64,000 nt of DNA from Bremerella sp. P1 (GCF_028748185.1 NZ_CP118164.1:4055814-4119813), one strand, 5' to 3'. Shown: positions 28,621 to 37,338, counted from the first letter of the stretch. Numbers and translations are program-made. Notes: generated from the letters alone by a model not told the origin.

Positions 28621-29847
28621 ATGTTCTGTCCCCCTCGTCGCCTGCGATCGCTTGTGTGGCTGCTGGTTGCCTTGGCCAGTGGTCCCAGTCTCGCCTTCGC
28701 CCAAACTGGTGAAGACGATCCACCGTTGGACGGTGAGGATGGACGACAACTCGCCATTGGCGAGTTCCGACCTGAGGCCACGCTCCGGGTCCGCCAAACC
28801 AATCTGACCGGGGCCAAGTTCCCCGTTGTCGACGACCACACCCACTTTCGCTATCGCCTGAAACACTCTCCTGAACAGCTAGACGATTTCGTCGACGTGA
28901 TGGATCGCAACAATATCGCGTTATGCGTGAGTCTCGACGGGAAGCTGGGGGACGACTTTGACAGCCATGCCAAATACCTGTGGACCAAGTATCCCGACCG
29001 GTTCCTGATCTATGCGAATATTGACTGGCAAGGGGAAGGTGACCCCGAGAAGCCTGAGACCTGGGCGTGTCAGCGGCCAGAGTTTGGGCGACGGATGGCC
29101 TTGGAACTGGCCGAGGTCAAAAAGAAAGGGGCGAGCGGGCTCAAGCTCTTCAAGCAGTTTGGGCTGGGGTACAAAGACGCCGACGGCTCACTCCTGAAGA
29201 TCGATGATCCTCGCTGGGACCCTATCTGGAAGGCCTGTGGCGAACTCGGCCTACCGGTGATCATTCATACGGCCGATCCGGTGGCCTTCTTTGAGCCGAT
29301 CGACAAAACGAATGAGCGCTGGGAAGAGTTGTCCCGCCATCCTGACTGGAGCTTCTATGGCGACGAGTTTCCCTCGCGAGAAGAACTTCTGACGGCGCGC
29401 AATCGAGTGATTGAGCGTCATCCCGAGACAATCTTCATCGGCGCGCACATGGCGAATAACTCGGAAGACTTGGCCGTTGTTTCGGAGTGGCTTGACAGGT
29501 ACCCGAATCTATACGTCGAGCCTGCGTCACGTATTTCCGAGTTGGGACGCCAGCCGTACACTTCCCGCGATTTCATTCTGAAATACCAGGACCGGATTCT
29601 TTTCGGAACAGATGGTCCCTGGCCGGAAGAACGGTTGCATTACTACTGGCGTTATTTCGAGACCTTCGACGAGTACTTCCCCTATTCCGAGAAAGTTCCG
29701 CCACCACAAGGGCTGTGGTACATCTACGGGATTGGTTTGCCGGATGATGTTTTGAAGAAGATCTACCACGAGAACGCCGCGAAAGTGATTCCTGGTGTGG
29801 AAGGGAAACTGAAGAAATACCTCGCGAAACAGCACACTACCAAGTAG
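28621..29847 (+). CDS. Secreted amidohydrolase-like protein
   Basis: A 408-residue protein with a clear signal peptide (RSLVWLLVALASGPSLAFA). The mature part resembles the amidohydrolase_2 TIM-barrel family: VVDDHTHFRY for the first metal pair, a Lys in GASGLKLFKQFG, His in PVIIHTADP, HPETIFIGAHM, and the late Asp in ILFGTDGPWP. These match metal-dependent hydrolases or decarboxylases acting on ring or amide compounds. ATG at 28621 has GGAAAG a few bases upstream; the TTG one codon earlier is not needed. It is divergent from the kinase operon. Substrate unknown. Confidence 0.85.
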   Translation: MFCPPRRLRSLVWLLVALASGPSLAFAQTGEDDPPLDGEDGRQLAIGEFRPEATLRVRQTNLTGAKFPVVDDHTHFRYRLKHSPEQLDDFVDVMDRNNIALCVSLDGKLGDDFDSHAKYLWTKYPDRFLIYANIDWQGEGDPEKPETWACQRPEFGRRMALELAEVKKKGASGLKLFKQFGLGYKDADGSLLKIDDPRWDPIWKACGELGLPVIIHTADPVAFFEPIDKTNERWEELSRHPDWSFYGDEFPSREELLTARNRVIERHPETIFIGAHMANNSEDLAVVSEWLDRYPNLYVEPASRISELGRQPYTSRDFILKYQDRILFGTDGPWPEERLHYYWRYFETFDEYFPYSEKVPPPQGLWYIYGIGLPDDVLKKIYHENAAKVIPGVEGKLKKYLAKQHTTK

Positions 29848-30024
29848 CGAACTGCGAACGGAATGCGCATCCATTCGTAGTACTAAAAAGGAACCAGGCC
29901 CACTCATTCGTGGCAAATCGAGGTTTGTCCTTCGTTGCCACTGCGATACATTGGGCTCACCCAGGCTGTCGCCTCAATGCCAGCATCGCTAGCGGCCGGC
30001 CACGTTCACGGAGGAGAATTCAAA

Positions 30025-31137
30025 ATGACCAGGCATACATCCGTCGCTCTCGCGGCACTCACCCTTTCGTTGCTCATGGTGCATAGTGCCCTTGCTCAGC
30101 AAGGACGCGAAGACCTGATCGTACGTCAGTCGACCGGCGTCTTGAACGAGATCATGGCGATCCCTGCCAGTGGGATTCCCCAATCGATGCTCGCCAAAGC
30201 TGAAGGGGTCGTCATCATTCCCAACATGATCAAAGGAGGTTTCGTCGTCGGCGTGCGTCATGGACGTGGCGTCGTATTGATCCGCGATGAAAACCGTGCC
30301 TGGCAGCCGCCACAGTTTGTCACCATGACCGGCGGAAGCGTAGGCTGGCAGGCTGGGATTCAGGCAACCGACGTGGTGCTGGTCTTCATGACTCGCAACA
30401 GCGTGCAAGGGTTGCTTACCGGTCAATTCACCATTGGTGTCGACGCAGCCGCCTCTGCAGGCCCTGTGGGAAGAAATGCTTCGGCAGGAACCGACTTGAC
30501 GCTCAAAAGCGAGATCTACTCGTACAGCCGCAGTCGTGGACTATTCGTAGGAGCTTCGGTCGATGGAAGCTCGCTGCAGATCGATCCAGCCGCCAATCGA
30601 AACTACTATGCCAGCACAGGGCTCACGCCTACCGGTCAACCGGCAACCAATACGCCCGTGTTGCCCGCTTCGGCTGCTGAACTGCTGACTACATTGACTA
30701 AGTATTCCGACAACGCTGTGGTCGAGCCGCAGCAGATTGGGGCCTATGAAACACCTACGCCAGCGGTCGAACTGAATCCGGCCATGCCGCCGGCAAACAG
30801 CATCAGTGTCGATCAACTTCGGATGGAGTTAGCAGCGGCATCGAATCGCCTGGGAAGCATGCTCGACGACCAGTGGAAGGCCTATCTAGGTCTCCCCAAG
30901 CAGATCTACGAACAAGGACCACACCCCAATCCTCAGGTCCTTCAGGCTTGCATCGCCCGTTACGATCAAGTTGCCGGCAATGCCAACTACGCCCAGCTGA
31001 CGCAGCGACCTGACTTTCAACATGTCCATGGGCTGTTGATTACCTACACCGACGCCCTTTCGGCCATGGCCGCGGAAAGTGGGGCGATCAACCTGCCTCC
31101 ACCGCCAATGGCGGCGCCGGGTCAGCCGCAGCCGTAA
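30025..31137 (+). CDS. Secreted SYLF-domain (Ysc84/DUF500) protein
   Basis: A 370-residue protein with a signal peptide ending near SALAQQ. Residues 40-220 form a SYLF domain, a lipid-binding module also called Ysc84 or DUF500: MLAKAEGVVIIPNMIKGGF, VGVRHGRGVVLIR, VGWQAGIQATDVVLVFM and YSRSRGLFVGASVDG are the family blocks. The remaining part is helical with Ala/Pro-rich ends. ATG at 30025 follows GGAGGAGA at an ideal distance; the longer frame from 29935 has no such site. It ends with a strong terminator. Probably peripheral to the outer or inner membrane. Confidence 0.9.
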   Translation: MTRHTSVALAALTLSLLMVHSALAQQGREDLIVRQSTGVLNEIMAIPASGIPQSMLAKAEGVVIIPNMIKGGFVVGVRHGRGVVLIRDENRAWQPPQFVTMTGGSVGWQAGIQATDVVLVFMTRNSVQGLLTGQFTIGVDAAASAGPVGRNASAGTDLTLKSEIYSYSRSRGLFVGASVDGSSLQIDPAANRNYYASTGLTPTGQPATNTPVLPASAAELLTTLTKYSDNAVVEPQQIGAYETPTPAVELNPAMPPANSISVDQLRMELAAASNRLGSMLDDQWKAYLGLPKQIYEQGPHPNPQVLQACIARYDQVAGNANYAQLTQRPDFQHVHGLLITYTDALSAMAAESGAINLPPPPMAAPGQPQP

Positions 31138-31163
31138 CAGGCGTTTGCAAGAGCTCATTTGAG

Positions 31164-31196
31164 AAGGAGGTTCGTACGGCGAACCTCCTTTTTTTG
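31164..31196 (+). terminator. Intrinsic terminator of SYLF gene
   Basis: Perfect 11-base-pair stem (31164-31174 with 31180-31190), five-base loop, followed by a run of T to 31195. Confidence 0.92.
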
Positions 31197-31264
31197 TGCA
31201 GTTTTCGCCCCTTCAGTCGGCAAAAAGGGATCTGCTACGACGGCAAGCAGCAGGTCGTCAGGAA

Positions 31265-31690
31265 CTAACTTCGCTCGCCTTGGATAGTCAGCACAAGCCG
31301 GCGACCGCTGGCTCGGTTGCGGTGTTCGCAGAGATAAATCCCTTGCCAGGTGCCCAGGTTGAGGTGCCCGTTGGTGATGGGAATGCTGAGGCTGCTGCCG
31401 ATCATGGCCGCCTTGATATGTGCCGGCATGTCGTCTGGTCCCTCAAGCGTATGGACGTAGGGGAAATCCTCGTGGACGATCTTCGAGAAGGCCATCTCCA
31501 GATCGACTCGGACGTCGGGGTCGGCATTCTCGTTGATGCCCAGGCTAGCAGACGTGTGTTGAATGAAGATATTCAGCAAACCGACCGAGATTTCTCGCAA
31601 TTCGGGCAGCTGATCGAGGACTTCACGCGTTACCAGGTGGAACCCACGAGAGCGGGCTCGGAGGGTGATTTCTTTTTGGATCCAGGTCAT
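31265..31690 (-). CDS. yjbQ: YjbQ/UPF0047 family protein
   Basis: A 141-residue cytosolic protein, the normal length of the family. Diagnostic blocks are IFIQHTSASLGINENADPDV with its His and Asn-Glu-Asn, then GPDDMPAHIKAAMIG and LGTWQGIYLCEHR. Members show weak thiamine-phosphate synthase activity, and the physiological role is unsettled. The open frame extends upstream to 31807, but ATG at 31690 gives the usual N-terminus. It faces the terminator of the SYLF gene. Confidence 0.92.
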   Translation of the reverse strand: MTWIQKEITLRARSRGFHLVTREVLDQLPELREISVGLLNIFIQHTSASLGINENADPDVRVDLEMAFSKIVHEDFPYVHTLEGPDDMPAHIKAAMIGSSLSIPITNGHLNLGTWQGIYLCEHRNRASGRRLVLTIQGERS

Positions 31691-31991
31691 TTTGGCCCCC
31701 CAAGTGGACCGTCGGGCGAGGAAATTTTCAGAGCAAGGAAAAAACTTTTGGCAAGGCCCCTTGCCGGGCAATCGTAACAGCTTCACGGATCGGCTCAGTT
31801 TCGGCAACCCGTGCGGCGAACCACCAATGCAGGTTAAGTCTCCATTAAAGAGAAGCTAAGGCTATTTTGCCTGCTAGTTTTAGAAGGTTTTTGCCTTTTT
31901 GCAATTCAAACATATCCTTTAGATCGGAACGTATTGAATCGTTTAACCCTAATAGGAAAACCTGCCTTGCGGCAACGCGCAGAAAATTCTA

Positions 31992-32019
31992 TTGACACGA
32001 CAAGCGATCAATAAATAAT
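31992..32019 (+). promoter_or_regulatory. Putative sigma-70-type promoter
   Basis: TTGACA (31992-31997), a 16-base spacer and AATAAT (32014-32019) form a near-consensus promoter in an AT-rich stretch. It points at the 74-residue gene at 32385 and would give a 5' leader of about 360 bases, which contains the structured segment at 32256-32331. The rest of the 31691-32384 spacer holds no gene that I can see. Confidence 0.5.
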
Positions 32020-32255
32020 CGTGTGCTTGATCAGACCTGGGGAGGATCCTTAGGGAAGATCAACGACCAAATCTCAAGACACTACGACCCACAAAGAATT
32101 TGTTGATTTTTAATGGTCGAAGTGGAGGTCGTCAGCATCACAAGCCGAGAACTGTTTGGGTCTGGAGCCCGATAGTTCACTGCCTCATAGCCTTTTATTT
32201 ATGAAGCAGCACTGGCAGCATGCTGTCTCACGAGCGAACGGATATTGCTCTTAAT

Positions 32256-32331
32256 ACCCGCAAGGGTCAGCCGGCAGATATTTCTGCCTGGTTCGGCCTT
32301 GATTGATATGAACCATCCGGCTGTGTAAGCC
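32256..32331 (+). ncRNA. Structured leader RNA element, possible riboswitch-like
   Basis: Four helices can be drawn in 76 bases: a stem with a GCAA tetraloop (32256-32267); a closing helix 32268-32272 with 32319-32323; and within it two adjacent hairpins, 32273-32278 with 32283-32288 and 32289-32294 with 32310-32315. The last three make a three-way junction. The 3' strand of the closing helix can pair instead with 32328-32331, a switch-like alternative. It lies in the leader of the 74-residue gene. I cannot match it to a known class. Confidence 0.4.
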
Positions 32332-32384
32332 GTACCCGAATCACGCCAAGTGCGCCCCTGTTTTGAAAGTAGGTATTAACGAAG

Positions 32385-32609
32385 ATGCAGAAGATCAAGA
32401 ACGTTTTCGATGCCATCCTGAAGTTCGGCCACGATGAAGACTTCGTCCCGGATGCTGGTGATGAGTTTATCCCGACCGATGCTCCTGCTGGCTCTGAAGC
32501 TAAGATTGAAGTGCTTCGCCGACGCGTCGAGCAAGGTCTGCCGCTGTGGCACGACGAAGACCGTTGCGATTACTCCGGTCTGACGGGTGCCATCCGTCCT
32601 CGCGAGTAA
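32385..32609 (+). CDS. Small conserved-looking hypothetical protein
   Basis: A 74-residue acidic protein with no signal peptide or membrane helix. It begins with a short amphipathic helix (IKNVFDAILKFG). Other features are a central helix EAKIEVLRRRVEQG and the terminal segment LWHDEDRCDYSGLTGAIRPRE with a single Cys. It has its own promoter candidate, an unusually long leader and a strong terminator, so it is very likely a real, separately regulated gene. Family and function not recognised. Confidence 0.75.
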   Translation: MQKIKNVFDAILKFGHDEDFVPDAGDEFIPTDAPAGSEAKIEVLRRRVEQGLPLWHDEDRCDYSGLTGAIRPRE

Positions 32610-32642
32610 AACTGGCGAGAACGTATCGGATGATACAAGATG

Positions 32643-32674
32643 AATGAGGGGTGGTATATACCCCTCATTTTTTT
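32643..32674 (+). terminator. Intrinsic terminator of 74-residue gene
   Basis: Perfect 10-base-pair stem (32643-32652 with 32660-32669), seven-base loop, followed by a T run ending at 32674. Confidence 0.9.
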
Positions 32675-32709
32675 ATGCGCTGTGGTTAATTCTCAGAGCT
32701 CGCACGTCT

Positions 32710-32815
32710 CGTAGGATGGCTACCAGCGTTATGGCGGACGGCCATCTATTCGTCCGCCTGACGCACCAAACTGGGAAGATGGCATTCGCTCTTGTTAGGC
32801 TGTAGCCACCCTACG
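32710..32815. repeat. REP/MITE-like inverted-repeat element
   Basis: The ends CGTAGGATGGCTAC (32710-32723) and GTAGCCACCCTACG (32802-32815) are inverted copies with one mismatch. Inside is a second inverted repeat, GGCGGAC / GTCCGCC. Such GTAGG-TGG-bounded elements of about 100 bases are common as dispersed repeats in bacteria. It fills the spacer between the terminator at 32674 and csrA. Only one copy is in the window, so its repeat status is inferred. Confidence 0.45.
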
Positions 32816-32928
32816 TGTTCTGCAATCATGCCCGTCGCCGGCATGATATGAGCGTTTCCACTAAGCTGCTTAGCGACTTGGCTTGCCTCGCCTGCGTCCA
32901 AGCCGCTAACGCTTACATGGAATTCGCT

Positions 32929-33174
32929 CTAGGCCGCGATCCGCATCGGTTTCGCAACCGGCTGGTTAACTTCCTGCGTGAATACCAGCGTGATGCGTTC
33001 TTCTTCCTCGGCCTCAATCTGATCGTGGAGTTCCAGTTCGTCGCGCAGAATCAGCATGTTCGAAGGCGCTTGAATCCCCAGGCGAACCTTGTCAGCACCG
33101 ACTTTCACTACGGTGATCAAGATCTCTTCGCCGAGTCGAAGCTTCTCACCTTCCTTGCGGGAAAGCACTAGCAT
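32929..33174 (-). CDS. csrA: Carbon storage regulator CsrA
   Basis: An 81-residue RNA-binding regulator that controls translation and stability of target mRNAs by binding GGA-containing sites. The start MLVLSRKEGEKLRLGEEI and the following VRLGIQAPSN segment are the family core; the C-terminal 20 residues beyond the usual helix are extra. The ribosome-binding region carries GGAGGT close to the ATG, itself a possible CsrA site and so a possible point of autoregulation. Flagellar genes, a frequent neighbour, are not present in the window. Confidence 0.95.
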   Translation of the reverse strand: MLVLSRKEGEKLRLGEEILITVVKVGADKVRLGIQAPSNMLILRDELELHDQIEAEEEERITLVFTQEVNQPVAKPMRIAA

Positions 33175-33270
33175 ATGAATAAACCTCCATGTTTATGCGT
33201 TGGTAAGATGAAATTTGGATCCAGCAATCATGTGACGTTCGGCCAATCCATTGACCGAGGCTTCTGATAT

Positions 33271-33564
33271 TTAGGCAGCCACCTGTAAGGCGGAAGCACT
33301 CGACAGTTGAGTTCGCAGGAACCGCTCGCCACTGGCTCCATAGAACAAAATTGTGTTGGTATCAGTCTCCCAGATTGCCGTGCATTTGACGCTACGTGGG
33401 CCGTGCAAGCAAAAGTAGATCCCGCAAGGATCTTGGGCTCGCACGATGACACGCTCGGTCATGGGGAATACGCCCGGCTCAAGTTGTTCTTTGTCACATA
33501 GAATCTGGTAAATGTACTGCCGAAGGTGTTCCAGCTGCGTGAAACACGGGGATTCAGCGGCCAT
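33271..33564 (-). CDS. Small hypothetical protein
   Basis: Encodes 97 residues from the ATG at 33564 (the frame is open to a TTG at 33603). It begins with a helical segment (FTQLEHLRQYIYQILCDKEQL), followed by alternating strands containing VIVRAQDPCGIYFCLHGPRSVK and AIWETDTNTILFYGASG. The pattern suggests a small alpha/beta protein with a beta-sheet; three Cys are present. It lies just upstream of csrA on the same strand with about 100 bases between. Not recognised; might be linked to csrA control. Confidence 0.65.
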   Translation of the reverse strand: MAAESPCFTQLEHLRQYIYQILCDKEQLEPGVFPMTERVIVRAQDPCGIYFCLHGPRSVKCTAIWETDTNTILFYGASGERFLRTQLSSASALQVAA

Positions 33565-33736
33565 AGGTTGGGGATGCTCCGTATCTATCCGGCCAGTTCT
33601 CAATCGCCATCGAGAGTAGGCTGGTTGGGTAACTTGGGTTATGTGTTTGCAAAGTTAGGTATCGGCAGTGTGCGCGTCAAAGTTTGACATAGATAGACTA
33701 GGAAGTATGGGAAATTTGTTTGTTGTGCGCGAACAA

Positions 33737-33767
33737 AAAGCCCAGGCAACAGAATTGCCTGGGCTTT
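33737..33767 (-). terminator. Intrinsic terminator of PmoA-like gene
   Basis: Perfect 13-base-pair stem (33737-33749 with 33755-33767) with a five-base loop. On the minus strand it is followed by five T. It lies 45 bases past the stop of the gene at 33812. Confidence 0.9.
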
Positions 33768-33811
33768 GATCTAATTCCGCAGAATTCGAGAGATTTACGT
33801 GCTTTCGCGCC

Positions 33812-34750
33812 TTACTTCTTGACCTTTTCGTAGCGAGCAAAAGCAGCATCGATATCAGCGTCTTCGGTCGTCCCTTCATGCAGCAGCACGCGGTAGCGAA
33901 GGTTCATCGTCTTGCCAGGCTCGATCGTGTGGTCGCCTGACTTCACGTTCTTGCCAACAAAGTCATGGATGCCGAATGGGTTGGCCGCAAACAGACCGTA
34001 CGTGCGGACATGCCAGTGCGTTGGATAGCCATAGCTCGACGGGTGATTCATGATGGTGATACCGACCGTCTTGTCCTTCACAGGGCCGTAGTAATCAACC
34101 CAGGCCGACTTCTTGCCCCACGCATCTTTGTCCTTCTGGCCGCTGTCGTTGACGATCGTACCGCCCTTCTTGGCGTCGACTTTCATCGTCCCAGGTACGC
34201 GAATACCGAACGCGCCTTCTTTCGTATCGCCGAAGGTGACCGGCTCATCGCCAGCGGTAACCGTGACGTCAAAGTCGAAGTACTGACGTCCTTCGTCATG
34301 GCCGAACGTGATGGTGCGACGATCGCGGCACAGCACTTTGCCTTGCGGCGTTTCCCAGCGATTAAGTGACACGATCTGGGCTGTCTCGCCGTCGGTGACC
34401 TTTTCGAACTTCTCGTGGATGATCTGACCGCCGACGCCTTCCTTCTCCAGCCAGAAGTCGGTGCCGTTGACGTTGCCGTGGGTAAACCAGACGCTGCGAT
34501 GATGCGGGTGATCGTCCCGTTCGCTCTCGCCGACCGATTCGATCGGGTAGCGACGCGTCATCGGCAGACCGTCAGGGCCCAGAAGCGGGTAAAGAATCGG
34601 CTTCGCGCCGCTTTTGATCAGATAGCGAGTCAGCAGCTTGCCGTCGTAATGAACGGTCAGACCGTCGTCCTCTTGGACGATTTCATACGTTTCAGCCAAA
34701 CAGGCAGACGAAAAGCTAACCAGCAGCAGAATGCTAAACAGGCGGATCAT
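33812..34750 (-). CDS. Secreted PmoA-like (DUF6807) protein
   Basis: A 312-residue protein with a signal peptide (RLFSILLLVSFSSACLAE); the Cys near the cleavage site could make it a lipoprotein. The mature part matches the planctomycete PmoA/DUF6807 family: DDHPHHRSVWFTHGNVNG, DFWLEKEG, a long beta-rich middle, and PSSYGYPTHWHVRTYGLFAANPFG. Despite the name, nothing indicates methane oxidation; the family often sits near sugar-degradation genes. AAGGA lies one base before the ATG at 34759 and ten before 34750, so the start is uncertain by three codons. Confidence 0.85.
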   Translation of the reverse strand: MIRLFSILLLVSFSSACLAETYEIVQEDDGLTVHYDGKLLTRYLIKSGAKPILYPLLGPDGLPMTRRYPIESVGESERDDHPHHRSVWFTHGNVNGTDFWLEKEGVGGQIIHEKFEKVTDGETAQIVSLNRWETPQGKVLCRDRRTITFGHDEGRQYFDFDVTVTAGDEPVTFGDTKEGAFGIRVPGTMKVDAKKGGTIVNDSGQKDKDAWGKKSAWVDYYGPVKDKTVGITIMNHPSSYGYPTHWHVRTYGLFAANPFGIHDFVGKNVKSGDHTIEPGKTMNLRYRVLLHEGTTEDADIDAAFARYEKVKK

Positions 34751-34851
34751 GCGCGGCATATCCTTCGAAATCAGGTGGGATGGGGGAACAGTCAAACTTT
34801 AGAGAACTGTTCTCATCTTACCTGAGAGATATTCCGCAATCCAGCAACCAC

Positions 34852-35622
34852 CTACTTTTGAGCGGTGACGAACGCTGGTTTTACGTATTCATCGAAGGAA
34901 ACGGCCTTGGCATTGGCCAGATCAGCCTCAATCGACTGAATCAGCTGTGCGTCCTCTTCCTGCAGCTCCCAGCGATATTCATGGGTGCTGCGAAGGGAGA
35001 TGCTCTTGGTGGGGTCGGCATGACGGATCGTCTTGCGGACTTCAGCCGGCACGGCCCCTTTGGCGCGGATCTGGTTGTTCAGCTCGATGCGAGCCTGAGG
35101 CAAGTCGCTGCCGGCACAGATGAAATTCAACTGCGAAGACCAATCGCAGAAACGCGAGTAGGCATCGACGGTTGGCTGATCACGAATTGGCGTCAGGTCG
35201 GCCTCGTAGGTCAGGGGATCGCCGGCAAGTTTCAGGACCTGGTTTTGCTGGTTGTAGTTGGCTTCGAACTTAGGATCTCGGAGGAACGTCCACAGCGGGC
35301 CCTCTGGGAAATTCGCATGCGACTTGAAATAGGCCGAGTGCTGCAGCACGTTTTGGGTAGTCAGCGTCAGCTTGACCTGCCGCTGCGGATCCAACAGCGT
35401 GATTTGGCCCGAGTCGTAATCGATGATCGTTGCCTGACGCGGCGGCGTCGTGACGACATCGTAGACCTTCGTTCCGTGAAAGACGGTCTGATACGTGACC
35501 GCCGGAATCCGGGCATTACCACGGAAGATCTGCGTAGTCACTTGAAAGTCCGCCGCGGCACTCACGCACACGAAAGAAGCCCAGACGGTCAGGACAGCGG
35601 TCGAAAGTGATGCAGTTTTCAC
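34852..35622 (-). CDS. Secreted hypothetical protein
   Basis: Encodes 256 residues with a signal peptide from GTG at 35622 (KTASLSTAVLTVWASFVCVSAAA). The mature protein is beta-rich at first, with VYDVVTTPPRQATIIDYDSGQ and ITLLDPQRQVKLTL, resembling LolA-like or outer-membrane lipoprotein-sorting folds, then helical. An in-frame TTG at 35655 would add eleven residues before the signal. It follows the PmoA gene on the same strand but with 100 bases between. Function not recognised; the LolA resemblance is by pattern only. Confidence 0.7.
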   Translation of the reverse strand: MKTASLSTAVLTVWASFVCVSAAADFQVTTQIFRGNARIPAVTYQTVFHGTKVYDVVTTPPRQATIIDYDSGQITLLDPQRQVKLTLTTQNVLQHSAYFKSHANFPEGPLWTFLRDPKFEANYNQQNQVLKLAGDPLTYEADLTPIRDQPTVDAYSRFCDWSSQLNFICAGSDLPQARIELNNQIRAKGAVPAEVRKTIRHADPTKSISLRSTHEYRWELQEEDAQLIQSIEADLANAKAVSFDEYVKPAFVTAQK

Positions 35623-35719
35623 GGGTTCGATCAACTCGGCGAAAGAGTCATACAAGGTGGAAAGTTCCGATTGCCCGGAACCTTACCTAAACCATTGGCC
35701 TGAGGTCCAGATGAATCGC

Positions 35720-36742
35720 TTACAGCGTGCTAGCAAGCTTTCGGCTTTCGCGGTCGGCCCAATAGATGGGCTCCGGCGAACGATGCTCGGCCATGCATCG
35801 TTCAAGGATCGTCTGCATCGACTTGTCATCGACGCCAAAGCCGCGTGAAACATAGATCGGATGCTTGGTCTTGGTATGCGGCATGGTCGCGTAACCAAGG
35901 ATCTCATCCAGTTCATCTTTCGATGCGATGATTGGTTCCCACTTGCCCACGCGCAGCTCGGGGGCTCGGATGACTCCGCAGATCAGCTTCTTGGCCACGC
36001 CAATTGTTGGAATACCTGTGAGGCCGCCCAGCATGGTCGCGATCCCCATCCGGCGCGGATGAAGTCGACCGTTGCCATCGACCAGCAGAACGTCAGGAAG
36101 CGTGCCGGTCGCCTGCATTTGGGCCAGTAGATTCAAGTGCAACCTGATTTCACGAAACGCGAGATACCCGGTGATGTAAGGGAATTTCGCTTCGCCGATG
36201 TAGGTTTTCGTGCCGAGCGAACTCTGCCCGTTCGACTTGGTAAGGTGACAGGCCGAAACAGCTTGCTCCTTTCCATAGGAAACATCAATCCCACCGATGA
36301 CTTCGACATCGGAGAGACGAAACGCTGGCTCTTCGGGGCATGCAAAGTCACGCTGCCAGGCTTTCAACTTGGCAAGTGAGGGGACAATCGGCGGCAGCTG
36401 CGTGCGATACGTTTCCAACAGGATTGAACCGTTGGCAACGAAGACCTCTTCCGCGCTAAGAAGCCGAGCTTTCGTTTCGCTGCTGCCGCTGTAGTGCAGT
36501 CCGATCTCCCCGGTCGATCGCACGACGCGGTGCGAGAGATCTGCCACGTTGCAATTTGGATCAAGCAGATAAGTGGCTACCCAGCGGCTGGCAACCGAGT
36601 CGCCGAGTGATTTCGCCAGATCGCCGTAGGTCGCCACACTTCCAGGCGGGATCGCTCGCACCAATTGATCGACCTGGTCCATCAGGTTGGGGATACCAGC
36701 GGCAAACGCGTCCGCAATTTGGTGAAGATCAGGAGGGTCCAT
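35720..36742 (-). CDS. Alkyltransferase-like / endonuclease V fusion (DNA repair)
   Basis: A 340-residue fusion. Residues 1-115 are a MGMT-type DNA-binding domain (PPGSVATYGDLAKSLG) where the reactive PCHR site reads LSHR near 69-72, so Cys is Ser and it cannot take up alkyl groups; it should act as an alkyltransferase-like lesion sensor. Residues 120-340 are endonuclease V, which nicks near deoxyinosine. The catalytic acids are in place: Asp153 (GGIDVSY), Glu198 (YLAFREIR) and Asp222 (LLVDGNGRLHPRR). ATG at 36742 starts 19 bases after the VanZ stop; the longer frame overlaps VanZ. Substrate of the fusion is inferred. Confidence 0.9.
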   Translation of the reverse strand: MDPPDLHQIADAFAAGIPNLMDQVDQLVRAIPPGSVATYGDLAKSLGDSVASRWVATYLLDPNCNVADLSHRVVRSTGEIGLHYSGSSETKARLLSAEEVFVANGSILLETYRTQLPPIVPSLAKLKAWQRDFACPEEPAFRLSDVEVIGGIDVSYGKEQAVSACHLTKSNGQSSLGTKTYIGEAKFPYITGYLAFREIRLHLNLLAQMQATGTLPDVLLVDGNGRLHPRRMGIATMLGGLTGIPTIGVAKKLICGVIRAPELRVGKWEPIIASKDELDEILGYATMPHTKTKHPIYVSRGFGVDDKSMQTILERCMAEHRSPEPIYWADRESRKLASTL

Positions 36743-36761
36743 CCGGGGCAGACTTGGGGTT

Positions 36762-37169
36762 TCAGGGGGACTCGCTAGCAGAAAGTTCCTGCGTTTGCCG
36801 GACGCCGCGAGCAATGCTGTATAAGGAAATACCCAAGACCGCCCCAAACGTGTCGGCTACTAGGTCCAGAGGGTCCGCCGTACGGCCGACGACGAACATT
36901 TGGGTCAATTCGTCGAAGATGCCTACACCCACCAAGGCCACGGCGACGGTCGCTGCCAGCAGTAGTGTCCAGCGATAGTTCCATGCCGTCGCGGCGATCA
37001 TCGCCGTAATGGCCAGAACTGCGTAGATTGCCGCATGCACGACCTTGTCGAAGTGCGGAAACAAAGGTTCCTGCCCTGGCTGCATGGGCCAGTGCGTCGC
37101 CGTGAAAGCAAGCACCCACAGTCCAATCAGGACGATGGTGGCGATCAGAGGCACTTTTCGCAGCGACAT
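36762..37169 (-). CDS. VanZ-like membrane protein
   Basis: A 135-residue protein with four hydrophobic helices. The VanZ-type signature is the polar start of the second helix, FDKVVHAAIYAVLA, and DELTQMFVVGRTADPLDLVADTFGAVLG, where the Asp-Glu and Arg residues are typical. VanZ-like proteins are of unknown biochemical role, with one member linked to teicoplanin resistance. It precedes the repair fusion by only 19 bases on the same strand, so they are likely co-transcribed, without an obvious functional link. Confidence 0.88.
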   Translation of the reverse strand: MSLRKVPLIATIVLIGLWVLAFTATHWPMQPGQEPLFPHFDKVVHAAIYAVLAITAMIAATAWNYRWTLLLAATVAVALVGVGIFDELTQMFVVGRTADPLDLVADTFGAVLGISLYSIARGVRQTQELSASESP

Positions 37170-37338
37170 GGAATGCTTCCCTGGCAGATAAAAACTAGCA
37201 GTCTTCAGACTAATCGACGTTCCAGGGGCTCACAACCACGTTGTGCCTTGCGAGAATCGCACCGAATTAGGTATCGTTTGTAGCGATTATAGGTTCTAGG
37301 CAATTTTCCTGATCACGAGTACAACCCCCAATCAACGC

